Assembly: GCA_963723595.1 (NCBI GenBank)
Contig: CAVRRQ010000014.1
Location: 599,343 to 663,342, forward strand
Length of the DNA stretch: 64,000 nt
Reading direction: 5' to 3'
Source of the DNA: RYN-230 sp963723595
GTDB lineage: Bacteria; Actinomycetota; Actinomycetes; Streptosporangiales; Streptosporangiaceae
The position numbers and the translations under genes were made by a program. Position 1 is the first letter of the stretch, and every line of letters starts with the position of its first letter. Of the stretch, positions 27,876 to 36,881 are shown in pieces. The notes below the pieces were generated by a model. That model did not search any database. It saw only the letters and a list, made by a program, of their open reading frames with translations, and was not told the origin of the DNA.

Positions 27876-29360
27876 GTGGCGGAAACCCGGGCCCGGGGCT
27901 TGCCGAGCGCGCTGGATGAGGCGCCAGTCAGCCGATTTCATCTCCGGGCCGTCCTGGTCTCCGGGATGGGATTCTTCACCGACGCCTACGACCTGTTCAT
28001 CATCGGGATCGCCGCCACGCTGATCAGGCAGCAGTGGCACCTGGATTCCGGTCAGCTGGCCCTGCTGAACAGCACCATGCTGGCCGCGGCCTTCCTGGGT
28101 GCGCTGGTGATCGGCAGGGTGGCCGACCTCCTCGGCCGCAAGCGCGTGTACTGGCTGGTCGCGGCGATCATGGTGCTCGGCGCGCTGGGCTCCGCGCTGG
28201 CCCCCTCGTTCTGGGTGCTGATCGTGTTCCGCTTCGTGCTCGGCTTCGGTGTGGGTGGTGACTACCCGGTCAGCGCGGTGCTGATGAGCGAGTACGCCAA
28301 CCGCCGGGACCGCGGCAAGCTGGTCGGGATGGTGTTCTCCACCCAGGCCCTCGGCCTGATCGTGGGACCCCTGATCGCCCTGGCCCTGCTCGGCGGCGGC
28401 GTGAGCGACGGGCTCGCCTGGCGGATCATGCTCGGGCTCGGGGCGGTCCCGGCCGCCGCCGTGGTCTACCTGCGCCGCCGGCTGCCTGAGTCACCTCGCT
28501 ACCAGGCCCAGATCCAGGGCCGCCACGATGCGGCGGTCGCCAGCCTGGCCCGGTTCAGCGGGGGACGGGTGATGGCGGTCCCTTCGCCCGCCATCACGCA
28601 CCAGATGGGCCTGCGGTCGTTCCTGACCAACCGCCGGTGGCTGCTGACGCTGGCCGGCACGGCAGGCTGCTGGTTCCTGCTGGACTACGCCTACTACGGC
28701 AACACGATCTCCACGCCGCAGATCATCGGGCTCATCTCACCCCATTCGTCCGCCATGACCACGATCGCCATCCAGCTGGTCATCTTCGTGGTCGCCGCGG
28801 TGCCGGGCTACCTCCTCGGCATCGCCCGGATGGACCGGGTCGGCCACCGGCGGCTCCAGCTGATCGGTTTCGCCATGATGGCGCTGTGCTTCGCGGTCAT
28901 CGGGCTGGTGCCCGGGCTGACCACCGCGGTGGCGCCGTTCCTGCTGGTCTACGGGATCAGCTACTTCTTCACCGAGTTCGGCCCGAACATGACCACGTTC
29001 GTGATGCCCAGTGAGGTGTTCCCGGTCACCATGCGGGCCACCGGGCACGGCATCTCGGCCGGGGTCGGAAAGCTGGGCGCGTTCATCGGCGTGTTCCTGT
29101 TCCCGCTGCTGCAGTCGTCACTCGGACTGCGCGGCACGCTCCTGCTCACCGCGGGCATCTCGGTCCTGGGCCTGCTGCTGACCCTGGTGCTGCCCGAGCC
29201 GGCGGGCCGGAGCCTGGATGAGGTCTCCGGCGGCGAGGCGCTGGTCGGCGGCCTGGCCGGGGGTTACCCCAGCCCCGCGGAACCGCCGTCCGCGGGATCG
29301 TTGCTGGCGGACGTCCCGTCCGACTGCAGGCCTGGCGCCCCGCCGGACCGGGCCGCCTGA
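27876..29360 (+). CDS. MFS transporter, phosphate:proton symporter (PHS)-like
   Basis: Twelve-helix major facilitator protein, 494 residues from GTG 27876; GAAAGGG about 7 bp upstream supports this start over the open frame to the left. GMGFFTDAYDLFIIGI in helix 1 is the hallmark of the PHS (Pho84-like) family. The MFS loop motif is GRVADLLGRKRVY and the second-half loop reads RMDRVGHRR. Helix 4 has GFGVGGDYPVSAVLMSEYANRRDRG. Relatives move phosphate with protons, but the same fold also carries organic acids. The last 33 codons overlap the convergent DUF4234 gene by 97 bp. Confidence 0.88.
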   Translation: MAETRARGLPSALDEAPVSRFHLRAVLVSGMGFFTDAYDLFIIGIAATLIRQQWHLDSGQLALLNSTMLAAAFLGALVIGRVADLLGRKRVYWLVAAIMVLGALGSALAPSFWVLIVFRFVLGFGVGGDYPVSAVLMSEYANRRDRGKLVGMVFSTQALGLIVGPLIALALLGGGVSDGLAWRIMLGLGAVPAAAVVYLRRRLPESPRYQAQIQGRHDAAVASLARFSGGRVMAVPSPAITHQMGLRSFLTNRRWLLTLAGTAGCWFLLDYAYYGNTISTPQIIGLISPHSSAMTTIAIQLVIFVVAAVPGYLLGIARMDRVGHRRLQLIGFAMMALCFAVIGLVPGLTTAVAPFLLVYGISYFFTEFGPNMTTFVMPSEVFPVTMRATGHGISAGVGKLGAFIGVFLFPLLQSSLGLRGTLLLTAGISVLGLLLTLVLPEPAGRSLDEVSGGEALVGGLAGGYPSPAEPPSAGSLLADVPSDCRPGAPPDRAA

Positions 29361-29848
29361 GGCTGCGAGGCAGGGGCCGGCGAGGCCGGAGGCTGGGCGG
29401 TGCGGGGCTGGGCGACCCCGTTCGGCATCGTGGACGGCCCGCCCGCGGGCACGGGCAGCGCCACCAGGGAACCTTCCTGCGGCTGGCCCAGGCGGGCCCA
29501 GATCCGGTTGAGCTCGGACTGGTAGTAGAGCGCGTGCAGCGAGAAGAAGAAGCTGAGCACGAGGCCGAGCCAGCCGTTGCAGGAGCGCTCCATGCCCGCG
29601 TCTTCCTGCATCTGGGCGATCCGCTCGCCGGTCCGGTAGATGGACACGAACGGCGGGACGATGATGACCCAGCCGATCAGGACGGCCAGCAGGGACAGCG
29701 TCGGCTGGACGTCGATCTTCTCGTCGAAGTCGCGGGCCTCGCGGTTGATCTTGTAATACCAGACCAGGTGGTAGATACCGAGGGTCAGGATGGGCCAGAC
29801 CAGCCAGGTCAGCCAGATGTTGCGGGTCTTGCCCGCGCGCCCGGTCAT
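29264..29848 (-). CDS. DUF4234 domain-containing membrane protein
   Basis: The DUF4234 core is clear: WLTWLVWPILTLGIYHLVWYYKINRE, then a second helix LLAVLIGWVIIVPPFVSIYRTGERI and a third near LVLSFFFSLHALYYQSELN. I start at ATG 29848 (MTGRAGK); the frame stays open further upstream but without the family pattern. The C-terminal 75 residues are Pro/Ala/Gln-rich and probably disordered, and they are what overlaps the 3' end of the MFS gene. Function is unknown. Confidence 0.78.
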   Translation of the reverse strand: MTGRAGKTRNIWLTWLVWPILTLGIYHLVWYYKINREARDFDEKIDVQPTLSLLAVLIGWVIIVPPFVSIYRTGERIAQMQEDAGMERSCNGWLGLVLSFFFSLHALYYQSELNRIWARLGQPQEGSLVALPVPAGGPSTMPNGVAQPRTAQPPASPAPASQPQAARSGGAPGLQSDGTSASNDPADGGSAGLG

Positions 29849-30011
29849 GCCCGCCGCCCCGTCTGTCCCGTCCTGCGTACCGGTCCTGCCCGGCCTGGCT
29901 GCCGCGCGCGTCGTGTCATGGCGTCCCCCCGAACGTCGAATGTCACCCGCTGCACCACGTTGACCAGCGGGGATCACTTTTCGTAATTGTACGGTTTCCG
30001 GCTGCTGTGAT

Positions 30012-30767
30012 CTAGGGGCGGGGCCGCGGGCCAGCACGGAACCGGCCGAGAGCCTCCGCCAGCCCGGGGGCGGCCAGCGCGGACAGGCCTTGGCGGAACT
30101 CGCTGGCCATCGCCGCGTCCTCGGTGAGGGACAGGCCCTCCAGCGTGGACTCGCGGTCGCTGCGCAGGCAGGCCTGGGGCAGCGCGGCGAGTTCCCGGGC
30201 CAGCGCCTCGGCCGCGCCCCGGGCCTCCCCAGCCGGGACCACGCGGGTGACCAGGCCCATGGCCAGCGCCTCGGCGGCCGGGACAGCCCGTCCGGTGAGG
30301 ATGAGGTCCAGCGCCCGGCCCAGGCCGATAATCTGCGGCAGCCGGACGGTGCCTCCGTCGATCAGCGGCACGCCCCAGCGGCGGCAGAACACCCCGAGCA
30401 CGGCGTCATCCTCGGCCACCCGCAGGTCGCACCAGAGCGCAAGTTCCAGGCCGCCCGCGACCGCGTGGCCGCTGATCGCCGCGATGACCGGCTTGGACAG
30501 CCGCATCCGGGTGGGGCCCATGGGCCCGTCACCATCCGGCTCGGCCCGGTTCCCGTCGGGGCCGCCGATCGCCTTCAGGTCGGCCCCGGCGCAGAACGTG
30601 CCACCCGCGCCGAACAGCACGGCGGCGCGGGCGGTGTCGTCCGCCTCGAACTCGCGGAACGCCTCCGCCAGGGCGGCCGCGGCCGGGCCGTCCACCGCGT
30701 TGCGTGCCGCGGGCCGGTCCAGGATGACCGTGCTGACCGGACCGTCCCGCTCGACCCGGACGCTCAT
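30012..30767 (-). CDS. Enoyl-CoA hydratase/isomerase (crotonase) family protein
   Basis: A 251-residue crotonase-fold protein from ATG 30767 (MSVRVERDGPVSTVILDRP). The first oxyanion-hole segment is GAGGTFCAGADLKAIGG and the second is AAISGHAVAGGLELALWCDLRV. One of the two glutamates of true enoyl-CoA hydratases is replaced in CRRWGVPLIDGG, so dehydration need not be the reaction. It lies 70 bp downstream of korB on the same strand and may be co-transcribed; a link between CoA thioesters made by Kor and this enzyme is inference. Confidence 0.85.
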   Translation of the reverse strand: MSVRVERDGPVSTVILDRPAARNAVDGPAAAALAEAFREFEADDTARAAVLFGAGGTFCAGADLKAIGGPDGNRAEPDGDGPMGPTRMRLSKPVIAAISGHAVAGGLELALWCDLRVAEDDAVLGVFCRRWGVPLIDGGTVRLPQIIGLGRALDLILTGRAVPAAEALAMGLVTRVVPAGEARGAAEALARELAALPQACLRSDRESTLEGLSLTEDAAMASEFRQGLSALAAPGLAEALGRFRAGPRPRP

Positions 30768-30837
30768 CGCACCTCGATTAGCTGGCGCTCGCTGCCTGCT
30801 CGGCTGCCTGCTCAGCTGGCCGGATCGGCTGACCCGC

Positions 30838-31923
30838 TCAGCCGATCTGCCAGGTGTCCGAGCCGGCCAGCAGTTCGGCCAGGTCACCCTCGCCCTGGCG
30901 GGCCCGGGCCGCGGAGATCTGCTCGGCCATCAGGTCGTCGTAGCTGGCCCGCGGCTGCTGCCGGAACACGCCGATCGGGGTGTGCGCGAAGTCCGCGCTG
31001 TCCAGCCGCGAGAGGGCGAACGCGTAGGAGGGGTCCGCGGCGTGCGCGTCGTGGACGATCAGGGAATCGGGGTCGGCCCCCGCCACGTCCACGGCCTCCA
31101 GCGAGCCGGTGCGGCCGAACCGCAGCCCGCGGCCGTGGTCGGCGCCGAACCTGACCGGCTCGCCATGCTCCAGCCGCATCAGCGTGTCATCCCGGGACGC
31201 CGGGTTGGTCAGCGGCACGAACGCGTCGTCGTTGAAGATCGGGCAGTTCTGGTAGATCTCCACGAACGCCGTGCCGCGGTGATCAGCGGCGGCCCGCAGC
31301 ACGCTGGTCAGGTGCTTGCGGTCGGAGTCGATGGTGCGGGCCACGAAGCTGGCCTCGGCGCCGAGCGCGAGGGAGACCGGGTTGAACGGGGTGTCCAGCG
31401 ACCCGAACGGCGTCGACTTCGTGATCTTGCCCTGCTCCGACGTGGGCGAGTACTGGCCCTTGGTCAGCCCGTAGATGCGGTTGTTGAACAGCAGGATTTT
31501 GATGTTCACGTTGCGCCGCAGCGCGTGGATGAGGTGGTTGCCGCCGATCGACAGCGCGTCGCCGTCCCCGGTGATCACCCACACCGACAGGTCGGGGCGG
31601 GAGGCGGCCAGCCCGGTCGCGATGGCCGGCGCGCGCCCGTGGATGGAGTGCATCCCGTAGCTGTCCACGTAGTACGGCAGCCGGGAGGAGCACCCGATAC
31701 CCGAGATCATCACCAGGTTCTCCCGGGGGATCTCCAGCTCGGGCAGGAACGCCTGGAAGGCGGCCAGGATGGCGTAGTCCCCGCAGCCGGGGCACCAGCG
31801 CACCTCCTGGTCGGACTTGAAGTCCTTGGTGCCGAGCTTCTCGTCGGCCACCGGCACCAGGGTCAGCGAGGCGGGCCTGCGGCCGGCCTCCAGCGGCGCC
31901 GTCGTTGGCCCCGCCGTTGGCAC
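30838..31923 (-). CDS. korB: 2-oxoacid:ferredoxin oxidoreductase subunit beta
   Basis: The thiamine-diphosphate-binding subunit (361 aa, intact). Visible are WCPGCGDYAILAAFQ (cluster Cys and substrate pocket), IGCSSRLPYYVDSYGMHSIHGRA, and the ThDP motif GDGDALSIGGNHLIHALRRN running to NNRIYGLTKGQYSPTS. In actinomycetes KorAB is usually the oxygen-tolerant 2-oxoglutarate:ferredoxin oxidoreductase. It starts at GTG 31923, two bases after the korA stop. The missing Cys-rich delta subunit is normal for this two-subunit type. Confidence 0.93.
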   Translation of the reverse strand: MPTAGPTTAPLEAGRRPASLTLVPVADEKLGTKDFKSDQEVRWCPGCGDYAILAAFQAFLPELEIPRENLVMISGIGCSSRLPYYVDSYGMHSIHGRAPAIATGLAASRPDLSVWVITGDGDALSIGGNHLIHALRRNVNIKILLFNNRIYGLTKGQYSPTSEQGKITKSTPFGSLDTPFNPVSLALGAEASFVARTIDSDRKHLTSVLRAAADHRGTAFVEIYQNCPIFNDDAFVPLTNPASRDDTLMRLEHGEPVRFGADHGRGLRFGRTGSLEAVDVAGADPDSLIVHDAHAADPSYAFALSRLDSADFAHTPIGVFRQQPRASYDDLMAEQISAARARQGEGDLAELLAGSDTWQIG

Positions 31924-31925
31924 GG

Positions 31926-33796
31926 TCAGACATTGTCGATCACATCCTGGATCACGGCGGCCAGTTCGGCGGCCCGGAACGGCAGGCCGCGCACCCGGTT
32001 ATAGGAGATCACGTCGGTCAGGTAGCGCCCGCGCAGCACGAGCGAGAGCTGCCCCAGGTTGATCTCCGGGACCAGCACCTTGTCGTAGCTGGCCAGGACA
32101 TCGCCGAGGTTGGCCGGGAAGGGGGACAGGTGGCGCAGGTGCGCCTGGGCCACCGAGCCGCCGGCCACCCGGACGCGGCGCACCGCGGCGCCGATGGACC
32201 CGAACGTGGATCCCCAGCCCAGCACCAGGACCTTGGCCTGGCCGTCCGGGTCGTCCACCTCGAGCGGCCCGATGTCGGCCGCGACGCCGTCGACCTTCGC
32301 CTGGCGCAGCCGGACCATCCGGTCGTGGTTCCCCGCGTCGTAGGAGATGGTCCCGGTGCCGTCCGCCTTCTCGATCCCGCCGATCCGGTGCTCCAGGCCG
32401 GGGGTGCCCGGGACGGCCCACGGCCGGGCCAGGGTGTCCGGGTTCCGCTGGTAGGGGCGGAAATCGGGCTTGCCGTCCGCGCCGCTCCACTCGCTGGGGC
32501 TGGAGAACGAGAACTCGTCGCGCAGCTTGGGCAGCCCGGCCACGCTCGGGGATGCGCCAGGGCTCCGAGCCGTTGGCCAGGTAGCCGTCGGACAGGATGA
32601 TGACGGGGGTGCGGTACTTGGTGGAGATCCGCACCGCCTCCAGCGCGACGTCGAAGCAGTCCGACGGGGTCGCCGGGGCCAGCACCACGACCGGCGACTC
32701 CCCGTTCCGGCCGTACAGCGCCATCAGCAGGTCCGCCTGCTCGGTCTTGGTCGGCATGCCCGGTGGACGGCCCGGCCCGCTGGACGTCGATGACGATCAG
32801 CGGCAGCTCCAGGGAGACCGCCAGGCCGATGGTCTCCGCCTTGAGGGCCATGCCGGGCCCCGAGGTACTGGTCACCCCGAGCGCCCCGCCGAACGACGCG
32901 CCGAGCGCGGCGCCCACCCCGGAGATCTCGTCTTCCGCCTGGAAGGTGCGGACCCCGAACCGCTTGTGCTTGGACAGCTCGTGCAGGATGTCCGAGGCGG
33001 GCGTGATCGGGTAGGCGCCGAGGAACAGCGGCAGCCCGGAGCGCCGGGACGCGGCGACCAGGCCGTAGGACAGGGCGCTGTTGCCGGTGATGTTCCGGTA
33101 CATGCCCGGGGCCAGCGTCGCGGGCTTGACCTCGTACTGGACCGAGAAGGCCTCGGTGGTCTCGCCGTAGTTCCAGCCCGCCTGGAAGGCGGTGATGTTC
33201 GCCTTCATGATCTCGGGCTTGTTCGCGAACTTGGACCGGAGGAACTTGAGCGTGCCCTCCGGCGGCCGGTTGTACAGCCAGGACAGCAGCCCGAGCGCGA
33301 ACATGTTCTTGGCCCGCTCGGCTTCCTTGCGGGAGACGTCGATCTCCTCGAGCGCCTTGACCGTCATCGACGTGACCGGCACCGCGTGCACGTTGTAGCC
33401 GGACAGCGAGCCATCCTCCAGCGGGTTGGCCGCGTAGCCGACCCGGGCGAGGTTGCGCTTGGTGAACTCGTCGGTGTTGGCGATGATGTCCGCGCCGCGC
33501 GGCACGTCGGCCAGGTTGGCCTTGAGCGCGGCGGGGTTCATCGCGACGAGCACGTCGGGCGCATCGCCCGGGGTCAGGATGTCGTGGTCGGCGAAGTGCA
33601 GCTGGAAGCTGGACACCCCGGGGAGCGTCCCGGCGGGCGCCCGGATCTCGGCGGGGAAGTTCGGCAGGGTCGAGAGATCGTTGCCGAACGCGGCCGTTTC
33701 CTGGGTGAAACGGTCGCCGGCGAGTTGCATGCCGTCACCTGAGTCGCCCGCGAAACGGATTATGACGCGATCGAGCTGCTGGACCTGCTTGGTCAC
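31926..33796 (-). CDS. korA: 2-oxoacid:ferredoxin oxidoreductase subunit alpha (two apparent shifts)
   Basis: A fused gamma-alpha subunit of about 623 residues. It starts at GTG 33796 with AGGAGG upstream. The gamma part opens RVIIRFAGDSGDGMQLAGDRF, the alpha part has ANTDEF..., YPITPASDILHELSKH and TSTSGPGMALKAETIGLA. Near 32760 one surplus base separates RAGPSTG from MPTKTEQADLLMALYGRNGE, and near 32546 another separates EPWRIP from SVAGLPKLRDEF. After both corrections the C-terminus (VLGWGSTFGSIGAAVRR, VPEINLGQLSLVLRG) runs to the stop at 31926. All conserved blocks are present, so I regard it as functional. Confidence 0.9.
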
Positions 33797-34117
33797 AGTC
33801 GGAGAACCTCCTCGGCGCGCCGCTGGCCGGCGCCTTGGGCGGCGCGAGGCCAGCGAACGCCGCACCCGGTACGCACCGCGTCCGGGGGCTGAGTTGGGAT
33901 TGTGTCAATGTTACAGCGCGGTTGCGCTGCTCCGTGGCGCAGAGGGGTTCCGCTAACAAGTAGTGACCTATCTCACACCAATTCGGTTCACCTGGTAGCG
34001 CGGGACCCGCGGGGCGCCGTGGACGACATGGGGCTATCTCGTATGACGTCGGGGACGGGTCCCGGGTTCACCGGGGCGACGGCGTCCGGCTGGCCGGCGC
34101 CCGGGTACCCTGGGCCG

Positions 34118-34617
34118 GTGGCTGCCGTGGACCTGCCCTTCACCACGTGCGGGGCGCGACATCAGCGCGGCCGCCGGCATGGGCACCGCTGCCGCGGGCA
34201 CCGTCGTCCTGGACACGGCCCGGGGCTATGCGCTGTGGGTCTTCGACGCCGGGCTGGCCTGCTGCGCGGTCGAGTGCGCCGCCGCCCTGAGCCGGGTGAG
34301 CGGCATGCCAGCCCCGGGTCACGCCCCGCGCCAACGTGTTCGTCGTGGCCGGCACGGTCACGGACAAGCTCGCGCCGCTGGTGGTCCGGGCCTACCAGCG
34401 GGTGCCGGAGCCCAAGTGGGTCCTCTCCTTCGGTGCGTGCTCCAACAGCGGCGGCCCGTACTGGGACTCCTACTGCGTGACCAAGGGCGTGGACCAGATC
34501 ATCCCGGTCAACGTCTACGTGCCCGGCTGCCCGCCCCGGCCGGAGGCGCTGCTGCACGGCCTGGACGTGCTCGCCCGGCAGGCCCCCGCCGCCGGGCACC
34601 TGGCGGGCCGGTCGTGA
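34118..34617 (+). CDS. Second NuoB-like subunit (two apparent shifts)
   Basis: A NuoB paralogue that keeps all four N2-cluster cysteines: GLACCAVECAA, SFGACSNSGG and VPGCPPRPEALL. The probable start is GTG 34118 (VAAVDLPFTTCG). Surplus bases near 34154 and 34330 separate that start, the middle part (VLDTARGYALWVFDAGLACC) and the C-terminal part (NVFVVAGTVTDKLAPLVVRAY). The sequence is clearly of the divergent actinobacterial nuo2 type, not a copy of the nuoB at 1613. Its stop overlaps the GTG of the NuoC-like gene. Confidence 0.82.
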
Positions 34618-35194
34618 CCAGGCCGCCGGACCTGACCCCGGAGGCGATCACGGGCCGGCTGCAGGCCGCGCTGACGGGGATTCTGCGGCCGGGACCGGAC
34701 GCCGATACCGAGATAAGCGCGGGCATGATCACCGTGACGGTGCCCCCCAGGCCTGGATCACCGCCCTGGCCTGCGCCCGCGACGAGCTGGACTGTGACTT
34801 CTTCGACTGGCTGACCGGGGTGGACGAACTGGACGCCGGGGTGGCCGTGCTGGCGCACGTGTACTCCCTGGCCGGGCGGCACCACCTGCTGCTGCGCACG
34901 CTGCTGCCCGGCGAGCCGCGCCTGGCCACGGCCACCGGCATCTACCGCGGCGCGGCCTGGCACGAGCGGGAAACGCACGAGATGTTCGGCGTGCTGTTCG
35001 AGGGGCACCCCGGTCTGGATCCGCTGCTGCTCCCCGAGGGCTTCGAACAGGCCCCGTTGCGGAAGAATTTTGTCCTCGCCGCGCGGCGCGACCGGGACTG
35101 GCCAGGCGCGAAGGAGCCGGGCGAGACCGGGGGTGCCCGCGGCCGCCGCCGGCTGCCGGCGCCCGCCATTCACGACGGGTGGCCCGCCTCGTGA
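34614..35194 (+). CDS. Second NuoC-like subunit (apparent missing C near 34745)
   Basis: Begins GTG 34614, overlapping the previous stop. The first 44 residues (TPEAITGRLQAALTGILRPG) are followed, after restoring one C in the six-C run at 34743-34748, by AWITALACARDELDCDFFDWLTGVDEL. The NuoC hallmark appears as AWHERETHEMFGVLFEGHP near residue 118, and the C-terminus has PLRKNFVLAARRDR. At about 193 residues it is NuoC only, with no fused NuoD. No NuoD-like gene exists beside it. Confidence 0.82.
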
Positions 35195-35698
35195 CCGCTG
35201 ACCTGCCCGCCCGCAGCCGCGGGGTGATCGGGCTGCTCGAGGAGAACTGCACCGTGTGCATGCTGTGCGCGCGGGAGTGCCCGGACTGGTGCATCTACAT
35301 CGACTCGCACAAGGAGCCGGTGCCCAGTGTTCACGAGGCCGGTGCTCAGGAGGCCGGGGTGGGGCCGGGCCGGGGGCCCGGCCGGCCGGGGCCGTCAGCG
35401 GGTGCGGAACGTGCTGGACCGCTTCGCCATCGACTTCTCGCTGTGCATGTACTGCGGGATCTGCATCGAGGTCTGCCCGTACGACGCGCTGTTCTGGGCC
35501 CCGGACTTCAGTTACGCCGAGCCGGACCTGCGCGACCTGACCCATGAGCGCGGGCGGTTGCGGGACTGGATGCAGACCGTGCCGCCGCCTCCGGCCCACG
35601 ATCCGGGCGCGCCGCAGCCAAAGGAGCTGCTGGCGGCCGAGAGCGCGGACGGCCGGGGCGCGCCGGGGACCGGGGCCGGCCGGGACGCGCCGGCCTAG
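35191..35698 (+). CDS. Second NuoI-like 2x[4Fe-4S] ferredoxin subunit (apparent shift near 35330-35400)
   Basis: The GTG at 35191 overlaps the preceding stop. The first cluster motif CTVCMLCARECP lies in frame 1, and the second, CMYCGICIEVCP with DALFWAPDFSYAEPDLRDL, lies in the next frame. The break is in the very GC-rich linker 35330-35400. NuoI spacing between clusters is longer than usual because of that Gly/Pro-rich linker. The gene ends the B2-C2-I2 set; the next gene, yajQ, is on the other strand. Confidence 0.8.
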
Positions 35699-35699
35699 C

Positions 35700-35792
35700 G
35701 CGGACGCCGGGGGGCGCCTGCTCGGGGGGCGCCTGCCGGGCGGGGCCTGCCGGGCGGGGAGCCGGGCGCCTGCCGGGCGGGGAGCCGGGCGC
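35700..35792. repeat. GC-rich direct repeats between nuoI2 and yajQ
   Basis: The unit GCCTGCCGGGCGGGG occurs three times in tandem-like order, interspersed with GAGCCGGGCGC repeated twice. The block lies between convergent stops. It could fold and act as a bidirectional terminator, but no U-tract is seen. Confidence 0.5.
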
Positions 35793-36284
35793 TTAGCGGA
35801 AGTTGACGAACTGCAGCGCGAGGTCGAGGTCCTTGCCCTTGACCAGGGAGATCACGGCCTGAAGATCATCCTTCTTCTTGGAGGAGACGCGCAGTTCCTC
35901 ACCCTGGACCTGGGCCCGCACGCCCTTCGGCCCCTCATCGCGGATGATCTTGCCGATCTTCTTGGCGTCGTCCTGGGAAATGCCCTCCTTGAGGGAGATC
36001 CCGAGCCGGTACTCCTTGCCCGAGGGCTTCGGGTCGTCCGCATCCACGATCTTCAGCGAGACCTGGCGCCGGACCAGCTTGTCCTTGAACACGTCCAGCA
36101 CGGCCATGGCCCGTTCCTCGCTGTTGGCCCGGATCTCCACGCCGTGCTCCCCGGACCAGCTGATCGACGCGCCCACACCGCGGAAGTCGAACCGGGTGGA
36201 GACCTCCTTGGCCGTCTGGTTGAGGGCGTTGTTGACTTCCTGGCGGTCGATCTTGCTGACGATGTCGAAGCTGCTGTCGGCCAT
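35793..36284 (-). CDS. YajQ family cyclic-di-GMP-binding/nucleotide-binding protein
   Basis: A 163-residue YajQ protein (UPF0234) of normal length from ATG 36284, preceded by GGAAGGGAG. It begins ADSSFDIVSKIDRQEVNNAL and contains FRGVGASISWSG, DVFKDKLVRRQVS and the C-terminal LQFVNFR. Members have two ferredoxin-like folds; some bind cyclic-di-GMP and act as transcription co-regulators, and the role in actinomycetes is not established. It directly precedes tRNA-Tyr on the opposite strand, an order also known from streptomycetes. Confidence 0.93.
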   Translation of the reverse strand: MADSSFDIVSKIDRQEVNNALNQTAKEVSTRFDFRGVGASISWSGEHGVEIRANSEERAMAVLDVFKDKLVRRQVSLKIVDADDPKPSGKEYRLGISLKEGISQDDAKKIGKIIRDEGPKGVRAQVQGEELRVSSKKKDDLQAVISLVKGKDLDLALQFVNFR

Positions 36285-36604
36285 GCACGGCTCCCTTCCC
36301 GTCGGTGGTGCATGCGGGAGAAGACTTAGTGGAACGCGCCCCTTGGACGCGCCGGTGGAACACCGAGTCCTGAGGCTACTGCGCCGCGGGAGAGCCGGGT
36401 GCATCCGCCGCGCGCCGCCCGGCCACCGGGGCGGGTCCTGCGGGGCGGGTCCGCGGGTCCGCGAGGTCCGCGGGTCGGGCGCGGGGCCGCGGGTCGGGCG
36501 CGGGCCGCGGGTCTGGCGCGGGGCCGCTGGCCAGGCCAGGATGGCGATGGGACGAGAACCTCGCGTGTCCGCTATTCTTCACTGTGCTGTCCAAGCGACG
36601 GCGC

Positions 36605-36689
36605 ACGGCAGGTTGCCCGAGTGGCCAAAGGGAGCGGTCTGTAAAACCGTCGGCTTAGCCTACGTTGGTTCGAACCCAACACCTGCCAC
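36605..36689 (+). tRNA. tRNA-Tyr (GTA)
   Basis: Acceptor GGCAGGT (36605-36611) pairs with ACCTGCC. The anticodon loop CTGTAAA gives GTA, flanked by GCGGT/ACCGT-type stem bases. A long class-II variable arm is present, and the T arm is GTTGG-TTCGAAC-CCAAC. CCA is encoded (36687-36689). The 3' 56 bases are the left attachment repeat of an integrated element. Confidence 0.97.
36632..36687 (+). repeat. attL-type direct repeat (inside tRNA-Tyr)
   Basis: Runs from the anticodon stem to the second-last base of the CCA end and is identical to 39344-39399. The bases just outside differ on both sides, so 56 bp is the exact repeat. Confidence 0.88.
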
Positions 36690-36703
36690 CAGGGGAAACC
36701 CCA

Positions 36704-36727
36704 GCTCAGGGACGCTACGGCGTCCCT
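36704..36727 (+). terminator. Stem-loop behind tRNA-Tyr
   Basis: TCAGGGACG (36704-36712) and CGTCCCTGA (36719-36727) form a perfect 9-bp stem with loop CTACGG, 15 bp after the tRNA, followed by TTAGTTT. This is a good candidate for the tRNA transcript terminator, now lying just inside the integrated element. Confidence 0.65.
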
Positions 36728-36785
36728 GATTAGTTTCCGGCCCATGCAGCCAGATGCCACCAGAAGCCGTTGCCTGCCGCTGGCC

Positions 36786-36803
36786 GTGGGATATGCGTGG
36801 GAT
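36786..36803. promoter_or_regulatory. Left candidate recombinase arm site (GTGGGAT pair)
   Basis: GTGGGATATGCGTGGGAT contains GTGGGAT twice, 11 bp apart, about 100 bp inside the left repeat. A near-identical copy in the same orientation lies inside the right end (39256-39273; 16 of 18 bases). Tyrosine recombinases bind such arm sites near attachment cores; the role here is inferred. Confidence 0.45.
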
Positions 36804-36881
36804 GGATCCGGGCCATCTGAGCTGTATCCGGCCTGGTTGGCCAGCAGTTCGCAGGACCTGGCCCAGTCGCATGGGATGACA

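Noticed and set aside
35700..35792. CRISPR array or attachment repeat in the GC-rich block
   Set aside because: Units are short and irregular, with no unique spacers of constant length; it looks like slippage in a GC-rich convergent terminator region. No CRISPR array was noticed anywhere in the window.
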